A stretch of DNA of 64,000 nt, taken from the NCBI RefSeq assembly GCF_013166575.1, contig NZ_JABKKE010000013.1, positions 1 through 64,000 on the forward strand, in the 5' to 3' direction. The position numbers and the translations under genes are program-made. The number at the start of each line of letters is the position of its first letter. Within the stretch, counting starts at the first letter, position 1. The notes beneath the pieces were generated by a model. It saw nothing but the letters and a program-made list of their open reading frames with translations, had not been told where the DNA came from and ran no database searches. Of the stretch, positions 53,455 to 62,992 are shown one piece after another. The DNA comes from Xylanibacter rodentium (GTDB lineage: Bacteria; Bacteroidota; Bacteroidia; Bacteroidales; Bacteroidaceae).

Positions 53455-54804
53455 ATGAAAATAGGCAACATATTCAAAGGCGACAAAGGCATCTGGATGG
53501 TGTTCTTCTTTCTCTGCGTGATAAGCGTGGTCGAGGTGTTCAGTGCTTCAAGCGGACTCACCTACAAAAGCAACAACTTCATCACTCCGATATTCAAGCA
53601 TTCGGGAATGCTTGTTTTCGGTGTGTTTGTAACAGTGGTCACCACCAACATTCCGTGCCGCTACTTCAAGCTGATGACACCCTTCCTGCTAATCTTCTCG
53701 TTCGTCACACTGCTGTGGGTGCTCTTCTCCGGTGAAGCCATCAACGGTGCACAACGGGTCATCGAGATTCCCGGATTCACATTCCAGCCTTCGGAGATAG
53801 CCAAGGGCACCATGATACTCGCCGAGGCACAGATACTCAGCGCCATGCAGCTTGACAACGGCACCGACAAGAAAGCCTTCAAGTACATAATGTGGCTGGC
53901 CGTGCCTATGGCCTTCCTGATAATGCTCGAGAACCTTTCAACAGCGGCATTATTGTGTCTTGTGGTGCTGCTGATGATGTTCGTAGGCCGAGTTCCGATG
54001 ATACAGATAGGCAAACTGATGGGGGCTGTGACACTGATGGTGGTACTGGCATTGTCGTTCGTGATGCTGGCCGGTGACGCCGAAAAGGCCGGCAACAACA
54101 AGAAGACAAGCAAAACCGAGACTCTGGCAGCCCCGCCGACAGCCGACAGCGGCAAGACAGCAACGACACTCACTGCCGACAGAAAAACCATAGACGCTGC
54201 CGGCAAGAACAAAGACGATAAGGAGGGAACCTTGAGCAAGATGTTCCACCGTGCCGACACATGGAAAGCACGCATTCTCGATTTCAACAGCGAAGAGGTT
54301 CCGCCACGAGACTATGACCTCGACAAAGGTGCCCAGGTGGCCCATGCCAACATCGCCATCGTATCGAGCAACTTCATCGGCAAGGGGCCGGGCAACTCCG
54401 TGGAGCGCGACTTCCTGGCACAGGCGTTCTCCGACTTCATATATGCCATCATCATCGAAGAGCTCGGTATCGTGGGCGCGGCTTTCGTGGTCTTTCTCTA
54501 CATCATTCTTCTATTCCGCACGGCACGCATTGCCAACCGCTGCGAAAACTATTTCCCGGCTCTGCTTGCCATGGGACTGGCTCTGCTGCTCGTCGTCCAA
54601 GCCACGTTCAACATGCTCGTGGCAGTGGGGTTCGTCCCCGTAACAGGTCAGCCCCTACCGCTTATCAGCAAGGGCGGCACCTCCACCATCATCAACTGTG
54701 CCTACATCGGTGCCATACTCAGCGTGAGCCGCACGGCAAAACGCAAACAGAACATTGCGGATGAAGACGATGATATGAAAGAAAAGCCCTACAATCCAAA
54801 GTAA
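53455..54804 (+). CDS. ftsW: FtsW-type septal peptidoglycan polymerase
   Basis: The start is ATG 53455 (MKIGNIFKGDKGIWMVFFFL); an upstream ATG at 53422 is unlikely. About 449 residues with about ten membrane helices. GAQRVIEIPGFTFQPSEIAK and the C-terminal TGQPLPLISKGGTSTI are SEDS signatures. Residues about 207-262 form a long Lys/Thr/Ala-rich loop absent from E. coli FtsW. It polymerises glycan strands with FtsI at the septum. It is the last gene of the first part of the split dcw cluster. Confidence 0.93.
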   Translation: MKIGNIFKGDKGIWMVFFFLCVISVVEVFSASSGLTYKSNNFITPIFKHSGMLVFGVFVTVVTTNIPCRYFKLMTPFLLIFSFVTLLWVLFSGEAINGAQRVIEIPGFTFQPSEIAKGTMILAEAQILSAMQLDNGTDKKAFKYIMWLAVPMAFLIMLENLSTAALLCLVVLLMMFVGRVPMIQIGKLMGAVTLMVVLALSFVMLAGDAEKAGNNKKTSKTETLAAPPTADSGKTATTLTADRKTIDAAGKNKDDKEGTLSKMFHRADTWKARILDFNSEEVPPRDYDLDKGAQVAHANIAIVSSNFIGKGPGNSVERDFLAQAFSDFIYAIIIEELGIVGAAFVVFLYIILLFRTARIANRCENYFPALLAMGLALLLVVQATFNMLVAVGFVPVTGQPLPLISKGGTSTIINCAYIGAILSVSRTAKRKQNIADEDDDMKEKPYNPK

Positions 54805-54901
54805 GAAAATAAGGCAGCAAAATCACTAATTTAAGATTCAAAAGAAAGGGCAGTTTTATAACTATAAATTATCAACCTATCAACTATAAATTATAAAAAA
54901 C

Positions 54902-57067
54902 ATGAGAAATATTCATTTGTTTGCAATGGCTGTATTCGCAACGATTTCCATACAGGCGAAGGACATTGTGGTGAACACACCAAACACATCGTTACTGCTA
55001 AAAGCAGAAGAGGGGCAACCACTACATGTAAGCTACTACGGTGAACGTATAGACAACATCAGCCAGGTATATTCGGCCTACAGCCTTTGGGAACAGGCAT
55101 ATCCCGCTTTCGGAGCCGGTGGCAACAGTATGCCCGCACTCAACGTAAAGCACGCCGACGGCAACATGAGCACCGAGCTGGTATACCATAGCGACAAACA
55201 GCAGAACGAGCCCAACGCTACGGTATACACCATCACGATGAAAGACCGTGCCTACGACTTTTGGGTAGACGTGTGCTACCGTGCCTACACCAACAGCGAC
55301 GTAATAGAAACATGGACAGTGATACGCAACAACGAAAAGAAGCCCGTCAGACTGCTCAAATACGCCAGTGGATTCGTGCCACTACGACAGAGCGATGCGT
55401 GGGTGAGCCATCAGCACGGCACATGGGGAGCCGAGGCATACATATACGAAGAACCACTGCAGGCCGGAGTGTTCGAAGTAAACGAGATGAGCGGCACTAA
55501 GAACGCCGTATACAACCGTCCCAACATCATGATTTCGCTCGACGGAAAGCCCCGCGAGAACGAGGGCCGCACCATCGGCGCCGTGCTCTGCTGGGCCGGT
55601 CCCTACCGCATCACCATCGACACGCACGATCAGAAAGAGCACCAGCTCATAGCAGGCATAAACGAGACCAACGCCGAGTACACCCTCAATCGCGGGGAGA
55701 GCTTCACCACACCGGAGCTGGCATTGGCCTACAGTGACGGGGGCATGGGTGGTGTGAGCCGCAGCTACCATCGTTGGGCACGCCTCAACAATAAGGTGTA
55801 CAACGGCACAGCGCTGCGCAAGATTTTACTGAACAGCTGGGAAGGAGTCTACCTCAACGTGAGCCAAGAAGGTATGGAGAAGATGATGGACGGCGTGCAG
55901 ACACTCGGCGGAGAACTCTTCGTCATGGACGACGGATGGTTCGGCAACAAGTACAAACGCTCAGTAGACGACTGCGCTTTGGGCGACTGGGTGACAGACA
56001 CGCAGAAACTCCCCGACGGAGTTCCATCCCTCGAAAAAGCCGCCGCACAGCGCGGACTTAAATGGGGTATATGGATTGAGCCGGAGATGACCAACACCAA
56101 AAGCGAACTATACGAGAAACATCCCGATTGGATAGTATGCCACCCCAACCGCAAGCCCATCACCGGACGCGGCGGCACACAGCTCATCCTCGACCTCAGC
56201 AACCCCAAGGTGCAGGATTTCGTGTTCGGTGTGGTGGATGACATCATGAAAGAGACTCCCAACACATACTACATCAAGTGGGACGCAAATTTCGACATCG
56301 CCAACTTCGGGTCGAGCTACCTCAGCGCAGACAACCAAAGCCATCTGTATGTCGATTATCATCTGGGCCTCAAGAAAACCCTTGAACGCATCCGCGCAAA
56401 ATATCCAGACCTCGTAATCCAATGTTGCGCCAGCGGCGGCGGACGGGTGAACTACGGTCTGATGCCTTATTTCGACGAATTCTGGGTGAGCGACAACACC
56501 GACGCGCAGCAACGCCTCTTCATACAATGGGGCACAAGCATGTTCTTCCCTGCCTGTGCCATGGCACAGCACGTGAGCACATCGCCCAACCATCAGACGG
56601 GCCGCGTAGTGCCGCTCAAGTTCCGGTTTGCCGTAGCCATGACAGGACGCCTCGGCATGGAGATGAAGCCCAGCGATCTGACAGACAAGGAGTTGGAATA
56701 TGCCAAGAACGCCGTGGCCACCTACAAGAAGATACGTCCCGTCATACAGCAGGGCAACCAGTACCGCCTCATCTCGCCTTATGGCAAGACCGGCTTCGCC
56801 TCGGAGATGTACATCGACGACAGCAAGTCGGAGGCCGTGTTCTTCGCCTACAAGTTTGAACAGTACGTCAACATAAACCGCCCACGCTTCCACTTCGCCG
56901 GTCTTGACCCGCAGGCTACCTACCGTCTTAACGAACTGTGCCGCGATGGCCGTGAAGACCACTGGGAAAACAAGTCATTCACCGGCCGCTTCCTTATGCA
57001 GCAGGGCATTGAGCTCAATCTCAACGGAGTGTTCGACTCGAAAGTGATAAAGCTGAAAAAGCTGTAA
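54902..57067 (+). CDS. GH36 alpha-galactosidase, exported
   Basis: 721 residues with a signal peptide (about 1-19, ending SIQAK). N-terminal beta-sandwich (20-300), then a TIM barrel: VMDDGWFGNKYK, LKWGIWIEPEMTNTKSELY, YYIKWDANFDI with nucleophile D461, CCASGGGRVNYGLMPYFDEF, and WVSDNTDAQQR with acid/base D531. The 70-residue distance between the two matches characterised GH36 enzymes as I remember them. It would release terminal alpha-galactose from raffinose-type or galactomannan oligosaccharides, probably in the periplasm. It sits 97 bp after ftsW inside the dcw cluster, where it has no obvious functional link. Confidence 0.9.
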   Translation: MRNIHLFAMAVFATISIQAKDIVVNTPNTSLLLKAEEGQPLHVSYYGERIDNISQVYSAYSLWEQAYPAFGAGGNSMPALNVKHADGNMSTELVYHSDKQQNEPNATVYTITMKDRAYDFWVDVCYRAYTNSDVIETWTVIRNNEKKPVRLLKYASGFVPLRQSDAWVSHQHGTWGAEAYIYEEPLQAGVFEVNEMSGTKNAVYNRPNIMISLDGKPRENEGRTIGAVLCWAGPYRITIDTHDQKEHQLIAGINETNAEYTLNRGESFTTPELALAYSDGGMGGVSRSYHRWARLNNKVYNGTALRKILLNSWEGVYLNVSQEGMEKMMDGVQTLGGELFVMDDGWFGNKYKRSVDDCALGDWVTDTQKLPDGVPSLEKAAAQRGLKWGIWIEPEMTNTKSELYEKHPDWIVCHPNRKPITGRGGTQLILDLSNPKVQDFVFGVVDDIMKETPNTYYIKWDANFDIANFGSSYLSADNQSHLYVDYHLGLKKTLERIRAKYPDLVIQCCASGGGRVNYGLMPYFDEFWVSDNTDAQQRLFIQWGTSMFFPACAMAQHVSTSPNHQTGRVVPLKFRFAVAMTGRLGMEMKPSDLTDKELEYAKNAVATYKKIRPVIQQGNQYRLISPYGKTGFASEMYIDDSKSEAVFFAYKFEQYVNINRPRFHFAGLDPQATYRLNELCRDGREDHWENKSFTGRFLMQQGIELNLNGVFDSKVIKLKKL

Positions 57068-57194
57068 GGCGGAGCAGGGAAAAACTCTACTCATTAGATT
57101 TGTAGGGACATATTTTTCACAGTATTTGCATTTTGACACACTTTCATTATTTACGTGAATATTCCCGTTTATATTTTCCTTTACAAATCACTTC

Positions 57195-57526
57195 GTCGCC
57201 CGTCACAAAATCGCGTTTTTCCGCCAAGAGACCCAAAATCGCGATTTTTGCTTCAAATGGGACACACTGATTATCAGTGCGTTACGCTGACAGGGCTTTA
57301 TCAAGAAAGCAGAGAGGGCCGTTTCACATTGCAATAAGGCCGTTATTACATTGCGAAACAGGCCTCCTTGCAATGCGAAACGGCCCTCGTGGGAGCGTCG
57401 GGAGGCCCTTACGGCGAGTTGACCATGTATAAAACATGCATAAAAGAAGTAGGAATGGCATTCCAACTTTTCTATTTCGCAAAAAACGAAATGCGTTTTT
57501 TTCAGAATAATCAAGACATAAATACC
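57195..57526 (-). repeat. R2 repeat, copy c (inverted)
   Basis: Reverse complement of copies a and b: AAATCGCGATTTTTGCTTCA, AAGAAAGCAGAGAGGGCCGT, the inner AACGGCC inverted repeat and TTTTTTTCAGAATAATCAAG. Its right end faces R1 copy 5 at a distance of about 60 bp. Confidence 0.82.
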
Positions 57527-57584
57527 TCTATTGGACATACAGACATAATCCTTTTCAGACATGAAGATGTGTTCTTGACATAAA

Positions 57585-57846
57585 GAACGAGGGCGCCTTG
57601 AAAAGGCAGCAAGCACATAGCCCGGGGCAGAGCGTAGCGGCACCCCGGGAACAACACAATTGCACGCATTCGCCCTGTAGGGGCAAAAGCATTAATTATC
57701 AGATATTTACGGTTTTATATTGTATATATATTTATGCTTTTGCCCTTGCGCAGGGCGCAGGGATTGTCGATATTTGATTCCCGGGGTGCCGCTACGCTCT
57801 GCCTCGGGCTATGTGCTTGCTGCCTTTTCAAGGCGCCCTCGTCCTT
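57585..57846. repeat. R1 nested palindromic element, copy 5
   Basis: Inner palindrome only: GAGGGCGCCTTGAAAAGGC ... GGGGCAGAGCGTAGCGGCAC ... GGGGCAAAAGC, mirrored to GCCTTTTCAAGGCGCCCTC. The AAGTTAGTCAACA outer ends are not seen. One arm has GCCTCGGGC instead of GCCCCGGGC. Confidence 0.82.
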
Positions 57847-57933
57847 TATTTCACGAATTTCGACATGTTGAATCAAGCTTGTCTATGCGCGATACTTTCT
57901 GAAAGAACATGTATCCATGCCCATTCACTAAAT

Positions 57934-58035
57934 CATGTCTTTATGCCAAAAGAAAGATCATATCTTTATCCCCCAAAAAAGATATTATATTTTTATTCCA
58001 AAAGAAAGTCCATGTCGTTATTCCAAAAGAATACG
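57934..58035. repeat. Four degenerate tandem units of about 26 bp
   Basis: Units start near 57934, 57959, 57984 and 58011. Consensus about CATGTCTTTATGCCAAAAG. They lie between R1 copy 5 and the murG promoter. Confidence 0.6.
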
Positions 58036-58117
58036 TCTTCATGTCCCTCCGCGAACAGATGTTGGAGTATTATTGAAAAAAGACCACCTAAAATTAGATT
58101 GTACGGGATAAAATTAC

Positions 58118-58125
58118 TAATTTTG
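58118..58125 (+). promoter_or_regulatory. -7 element of the murG-ftsZ part of the cluster
   Basis: TAATTTTG followed by CA, 27 bp before the murG start codon, fits TAnnTTTG. TTAG stands at the -33 position with a 20-bp spacer. Confidence 0.6.
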
Positions 58126-58151
58126 CAATTAGTATGCTTATTAAGTAAGGT

Positions 58152-59270
58152 ATGGACAATGAATTGAGAATAATCATCAGCGGAGGAGGCACGGGAGGAC
58201 ACATATTTCCCGCCGTATCCATAGCCAATGCCATCAAGGCCGAGCGCCATGATGCCAAAATACTTTTTGTGGGGGCACTTGGTCGCATGGAGATGCAGCG
58301 CGTACCGGCAGCCGGCTACGATATTAAGGGACTGCCCGTGCGCGGACTGATACGCCCGCTGTGGTCACCTCGCAACATTGGCGTGGCTATCGACTTTCTC
58401 AGAAGCAAACGCATGGTGAAGAGCATTATCAGAGACTTCCGCCCCATGGGCGCCGTTGGCGTGGGCGGATATGCAAGCGCGGCCACCCTTGAGGCAGCCC
58501 ATGCCATGGGCATACCATGCCTTATACAAGAGCAGAACTCATACGCAGGAGTTACCAACAAGCGACTTGCCGACAAGGCAGAACGCATCTGCGTGGCATA
58601 CGACGGCATGGAACGATTCTTTCCCGCCGACAAGATAATGAAGACGGGCAATCCCGTGCGGCAGTCGCTCCTCGAAGTAAAAATGACACGCGAGGAAGCG
58701 GCAAACGCTCTCGGGCTGGACCCCGCCAAGAAAACAATACTGCTGGTTGGCGGGAGCCTTGGCGCCCGCACTGTCAACGAGAGCGTGATGCGCCATCTCG
58801 ACCTGATCGAGCAACAGGCAGACCGGATACAGTTTGTATTGCAAACGGGAAAATACTACAGCAAGTCCATAGCCGAAGAACTTCAAAGACACCACAAGCC
58901 GGCCAACCTGACGGTGACCGACTTTATCAGTGACATGGGCACGGCATACCGTGCCGCCGACCTCGTCATCAGCCGCGCCGGAGCAAGCAGTATCTCCGAG
59001 TTCTGCCTCATCGGCAAGCCGGTGATACTGGTGCCGAGTCCCAACGTGGCCGAAGACCATCAGACCAAGAACGCCATGGCACTGACCGACCGCAATGCCG
59101 CCATCTGCGTGAAAGACAGTGATGCCCCGGACACACTGCTGTCCCTGGCCGTAGAGACCGTCGCCGACACGACACTACTCGAAAATCTCAGCGCCAACAT
59201 CCTGCACATGGCACTGCCCGACTCTGCTACCGTAATAGCCCGCGAGGTGATAAGGATGGCTACAAAATAA
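58152..59270 (+). CDS. murG: Lipid II-forming N-acetylglucosaminyltransferase
   Basis: 372 residues, GT28 fold. IIISGGGTGGHIFPAVSIAN near the N-terminus, VGVGGYASAATLEAAHAMGI, the VGGSLGARTVNE loop, and the UDP-GlcNAc site DLVISRAGASSISEFCLIGK. Transfers GlcNAc to lipid I at the inner membrane face. First gene of the second part of the split cluster with its own promoter at 58118. Confidence 0.96.
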   Translation: MDNELRIIISGGGTGGHIFPAVSIANAIKAERHDAKILFVGALGRMEMQRVPAAGYDIKGLPVRGLIRPLWSPRNIGVAIDFLRSKRMVKSIIRDFRPMGAVGVGGYASAATLEAAHAMGIPCLIQEQNSYAGVTNKRLADKAERICVAYDGMERFFPADKIMKTGNPVRQSLLEVKMTREEAANALGLDPAKKTILLVGGSLGARTVNESVMRHLDLIEQQADRIQFVLQTGKYYSKSIAEELQRHHKPANLTVTDFISDMGTAYRAADLVISRAGASSISEFCLIGKPVILVPSPNVAEDHQTKNAMALTDRNAAICVKDSDAPDTLLSLAVETVADTTLLENLSANILHMALPDSATVIAREVIRMATK

Positions 59271-59282
59271 AGAAAAACAAGA

Positions 59283-60656
59283 ATGGAACTCAAAGACATA
59301 AAAGCAGTATATTTCGTAGGAGCCGGCGGCATAGGCATGAGCGCCATAGCACGATATTTCATCAGCCGCGGCATCGTGGTGGCAGGTTACGACAAGACCC
59401 CGTCGGAACTGACAAGGCAGCTCGAACGCGAGGGCATGCTGGTACACTATGAAGAAAACGTAGACGAAATACCACACGCATGCAAGAAACCGCAGTCGTG
59501 TCTCGTGGTGTATACACCGGCCGTTCCTGCCGACCATAAAGAACTGCAATACTTCCGAAAAGGCGGATTCGAGATACAGAAACGCGCGCAAGTGCTCGGC
59601 ACACTCACACGCTCACACCGCGCCCTCTGCGTAGCCGGAACACACGGAAAGACTACCACATCCACAATGTGTGCGCACATCATGCACCAAAGTGCAGCCG
59701 ACTGCAACGCCTTTCTTGGAGGCATATCCAAGAACTACGGCACAAACTATATACTCAGCCAGAGCGAATATGTAGTGATAGAGGCCGACGAGTTCGACCG
59801 CTCTTTCCATTGGCTCACACCATGGATAAGCGTAATCACAGCCACTGACCCGGACCATCTCGACATCTACGGCACCAAGGAAGCCTATCTGGAAAGTTTC
59901 CGAAAGTACTCGTCGCTGATAGAGCCGGGCGGAGCGCTCGTCATACACCGTGGCCTGGAGATGAAGGAAGAGCTGCGCGAGGACGTGCGGCGCTATGACT
60001 ACGGACTGACCGAGGGCGACTTCCACGCCGAGAACATACACATAGAAAACGGCGAAATCACGTTCGACTTCATATCGCCCATAGAGTGTGTCAAAGGCGT
60101 ACAGCTCGGACAGCCTGTACCCATAAACATAGAAAACGGTGTGGCAGCCATGGCCATGGCCCAACTGGCGGGATGCACCGCCGAAGAACTGCGCTACGGC
60201 ATGCAGACATACGGAGGAGTGGTGCGCCGGTTCGACTTCAAGATAAAGACCGACCGCACAGTGCTGCTCAGTGACTATGCCCACCACCCGAAGGAGATAT
60301 ACCAAAGCGCGCGAAGCATACGCGAACTTTATCGCGACCGCAGGATTACGGCAATATTCCAGCCCCACCTGTACACCCGCACCCGCGATTTCTACCGTGA
60401 CTTTGCCGACGCTCTGAGCCAACTGGACGAGGTGGTGCTGTGCGACATCTATCCGGCACGCGAAGAACCCATCGAGGGCGTAACGTCGCAACTGATATAC
60501 GACTGTCTGGGCGACAACGTCAGCAAGACGATGATAAAAAGCAAGGACGTGGTCGAATATGTCAAAAGCCGTGACTTCGACGTGCTCGTCATCCTTGGCG
60601 CCGGTGACATAGACAACTACGTGCCGCAGATTACAAAGATTTTGCAGGAAAGATGA
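59283..60656 (+). CDS. murC: UDP-N-acetylmuramate:L-alanine ligase
   Basis: 457 residues. FVGAGGIGMSAIARYFISRG, ATP loop VAGTHGKTTTSTMCAHIMHQ, EADEFDRSFHWLTPW, DPDHLDIYGTKEAY and LLSDYAHHPKEIYQS, IFQPHLYTRTRDFY are family signatures. Adds L-Ala to UDP-MurNAc. 12 bp after murG and overlapping ftsQ by 4 bp. Confidence 0.96.
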   Translation: MELKDIKAVYFVGAGGIGMSAIARYFISRGIVVAGYDKTPSELTRQLEREGMLVHYEENVDEIPHACKKPQSCLVVYTPAVPADHKELQYFRKGGFEIQKRAQVLGTLTRSHRALCVAGTHGKTTTSTMCAHIMHQSAADCNAFLGGISKNYGTNYILSQSEYVVIEADEFDRSFHWLTPWISVITATDPDHLDIYGTKEAYLESFRKYSSLIEPGGALVIHRGLEMKEELREDVRRYDYGLTEGDFHAENIHIENGEITFDFISPIECVKGVQLGQPVPINIENGVAAMAMAQLAGCTAEELRYGMQTYGGVVRRFDFKIKTDRTVLLSDYAHHPKEIYQSARSIRELYRDRRITAIFQPHLYTRTRDFYRDFADALSQLDEVVLCDIYPAREEPIEGVTSQLIYDCLGDNVSKTMIKSKDVVEYVKSRDFDVLVILGAGDIDNYVPQITKILQER

Positions 60657-61396
60657 AGTTGGACTGGAAACGTTATCTTGTCATAGCGATGAATATGCTC
60701 GCAGCCGTCTACCTGCTGCTTGCCGTCACGGCTTTCAACAAGCCCGACGACGCAGTGACTGTATGCTCTAAAGTGAAAATAGACATCCGCGACAACATCG
60801 TGGACGGATTTCTGAATACCGACGAGATAAAAAGTATCCTACAGCGCAACAAGATATACCCGTTGGGCAAATCCATGCAGGAGGTAAACGTGCGCAAAAT
60901 GGAGGAGGTGCTGCAGCAAAGCCCGTTCGTGGACAAGGTGCAGTGCTACAAGACACAGGGCGGACAAGTGTGCATAAGTCTGACGCAGCGCATGCCGCTG
61001 ATAAGGGTGAAAGCCGACAACGGCGACGACTACTATCTGGACAGCCGTGGCGGAATAATGCCCTACACCAGATACGTCACAGACCTTGTAATAGCCACAG
61101 GGCATATCGACCGTAAATATGCACAGAGAGTACTCACGCCCATGGGCAACTATATCGTGAAAAACAAGTTCTGGCAAAACCAGATAGTGCAGCTCAATGT
61201 GCTGCCCGACGGTTCCGTAGAGATGGTGCCGCGCGTGGGCGAACACATTGTATACCTCGGACATCCGCATCACGTGGACAAAAAGCTGAACCGGCTGGAG
61301 AAGTTCTACAAATACGGACTGAACCGCGTGGGATGGAATAAATACTCTTACATCAGTCTGGAATTTGACAACCAGATAATATGCAAGAAGAATTGA
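60653..61396 (+). CDS. ftsQ: FtsQ-like divisome protein
   Basis: 247 residues: short cytoplasmic start, one membrane helix (about 8-27, LVIAMNMLAAVYLLLAVTAF), a POTRA-like part (about 40-110, NTDEIKSILQRNKIYPLGKS, VDKVQCYKTQGGQVCISLTQ) and a beta domain. Sequence conservation is low, but topology and position between murC and ftsA identify it. Recruits later division proteins. Start overlaps murC stop by 4 bp. Confidence 0.88.
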   Translation: MKLDWKRYLVIAMNMLAAVYLLLAVTAFNKPDDAVTVCSKVKIDIRDNIVDGFLNTDEIKSILQRNKIYPLGKSMQEVNVRKMEEVLQQSPFVDKVQCYKTQGGQVCISLTQRMPLIRVKADNGDDYYLDSRGGIMPYTRYVTDLVIATGHIDRKYAQRVLTPMGNYIVKNKFWQNQIVQLNVLPDGSVEMVPRVGEHIVYLGHPHHVDKKLNRLEKFYKYGLNRVGWNKYSYISLEFDNQIICKKN

Positions 61397-61427
61397 AGAA
61401 GAAAAACAAAAGATTTAAGAAAATAAG

Positions 61428-62879
61428 ATGGCAGCAAAGGATTTTATAGTAGCTATTGAACTCGGTTCATCAAAGATGACCGGTATTGCCGGAAGAAAAA
61501 ACCTTGACGGCAGCATCAACGTGCTTGCAGTGGTCCGTGAGGACTCTTCGTCGTTTATCCGCAAAGGGGTGGTGTACAACATAGACAAGACCGCCCTGTG
61601 CCTCACCAATATAGTAAACAAGCTGACAGCCCAACTGAAGACAAAAATCACACAGGTCTATGTCGGAGTGGGCGGTCAGTCGATACGTAGCGTAAAGAAT
61701 GTGATAGCCCGCGACCTGCCGTCTGACACAAAGGTGACACAGGAGGTGGTGATCAACCTGATGGACGTGAACAGCAACTGGAGGTATCCCGACCAGGAAA
61801 TCCTTGACGTAGCCACGCAGGAATACAAAGTGGATTCACAGACACAAATAGACCCCGTAGGCATACAGTGCAGCCACATCGAAGGCAACTTCCTCAATAT
61901 CCTGGAACGCAAGACGTTCTACAAGAATCTCAACAAATGTTTCGAGACAGCACGGATAAACGTAGCCGAGATGTATCTCGCTCCGCTGGCTTTGGCCGAC
62001 AGCGTGCTCACCGAGGCCGAGAAACGCTCGGGATGCGCGTTAGTGGACATCGGTGCCGACACGACCACAGTGTCCGTCTACAGCAAAAACCTGCTGCGCC
62101 ATCTGGCCGTGATTCCGCTCGGGTCGGGAAATATCACCAAAGACATAGCCTCGCTGCAGATGGAAGAAAGCGACGCCGAGAGGATGAAGCTGAAGTACGC
62201 CTGCGCCTATACCGACAACAGCGAAATCGACAACACCATGAGACTGCCCATCGATACTGAAAGACAGGTGGAAAGCCGCAAGTTTATAGAGATTGTCGAA
62301 GGGCGGCTGGAAGAAATCATAGAGAATGTCTGGTGCCAGATACCGTCCGACTACTACGACAAGCTGCTCGGCGGCATCATACTCACCGGAGGCGGCTCGA
62401 ACATGAAGAACATCGAAAAGGCCTTTGTCAACCATACGCACATAGACAAGATACGCACGGCAAAGTTTGTCACACACTCCATCACGTCGACCAACAGCGA
62501 CATCAATGCCAAGAACGGCACCATGAACACCGTACTCGGACTGCTGGCAAAGGGTGACATCAACTGCGCCGGTGAGGAGGTGGACCCCAACGACCTGTTC
62601 GGAGGCAACCAGGAAGACCGCCCTGTAGCGAACGATCCGGGCCCCAAAGCCCCGAGGCAACCGTCGGAAAAACCGGAAAGCGTGGTTCTGACAGAAGCCG
62701 AGAAGCAGGCTGCAAAGGAAGAGGCACGCCGCAAGAGAGAGGAAGAGGAGCGTGTGGCCCGCGAAAAAGAAGAAGAAGAGCAGAGACGCCTCGAGGAAGA
62801 ACGAAAGGCAAACAGTCCGCTCAACAAGGCCCTGAAGTGGTTCAAGAAGACAGCCAACAAACTTACAGAGCCGGAATAA
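61428..62879 (+). CDS. ftsA: Cell division protein FtsA
   Basis: 483 residues, actin-like ATPase. IVAIELGSSKMTGIAGRKNL, YVGVGGQSIRSVKN, SGCALVDIGADTTTVSVYSK, GGIILTGGGSNMKNIEKAFV. After about residue 400 comes an acidic/Pro-rich linker, then a highly charged helix (EEARRKREEEERVAREKEE) and the C-terminal amphipathic helix NKALKWFKKTANKL, which would hold it to the membrane. Tethers FtsZ. Confidence 0.95.
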   Translation: MAAKDFIVAIELGSSKMTGIAGRKNLDGSINVLAVVREDSSSFIRKGVVYNIDKTALCLTNIVNKLTAQLKTKITQVYVGVGGQSIRSVKNVIARDLPSDTKVTQEVVINLMDVNSNWRYPDQEILDVATQEYKVDSQTQIDPVGIQCSHIEGNFLNILERKTFYKNLNKCFETARINVAEMYLAPLALADSVLTEAEKRSGCALVDIGADTTTVSVYSKNLLRHLAVIPLGSGNITKDIASLQMEESDAERMKLKYACAYTDNSEIDNTMRLPIDTERQVESRKFIEIVEGRLEEIIENVWCQIPSDYYDKLLGGIILTGGGSNMKNIEKAFVNHTHIDKIRTAKFVTHSITSTNSDINAKNGTMNTVLGLLAKGDINCAGEEVDPNDLFGGNQEDRPVANDPGPKAPRQPSEKPESVVLTEAEKQAAKEEARRKREEEERVAREKEEEEQRRLEEERKANSPLNKALKWFKKTANKLTEPE

Positions 62880-62992
62880 CCACTGTCCGTCAACGGGAAG
62901 ACATGCCCCGGACAGACAGGCACAAGCCCTGGGCTACCCACAAAAAAGGAAACAAGCAATCAATGTCACACATCATTTAATACGAAACAGAT

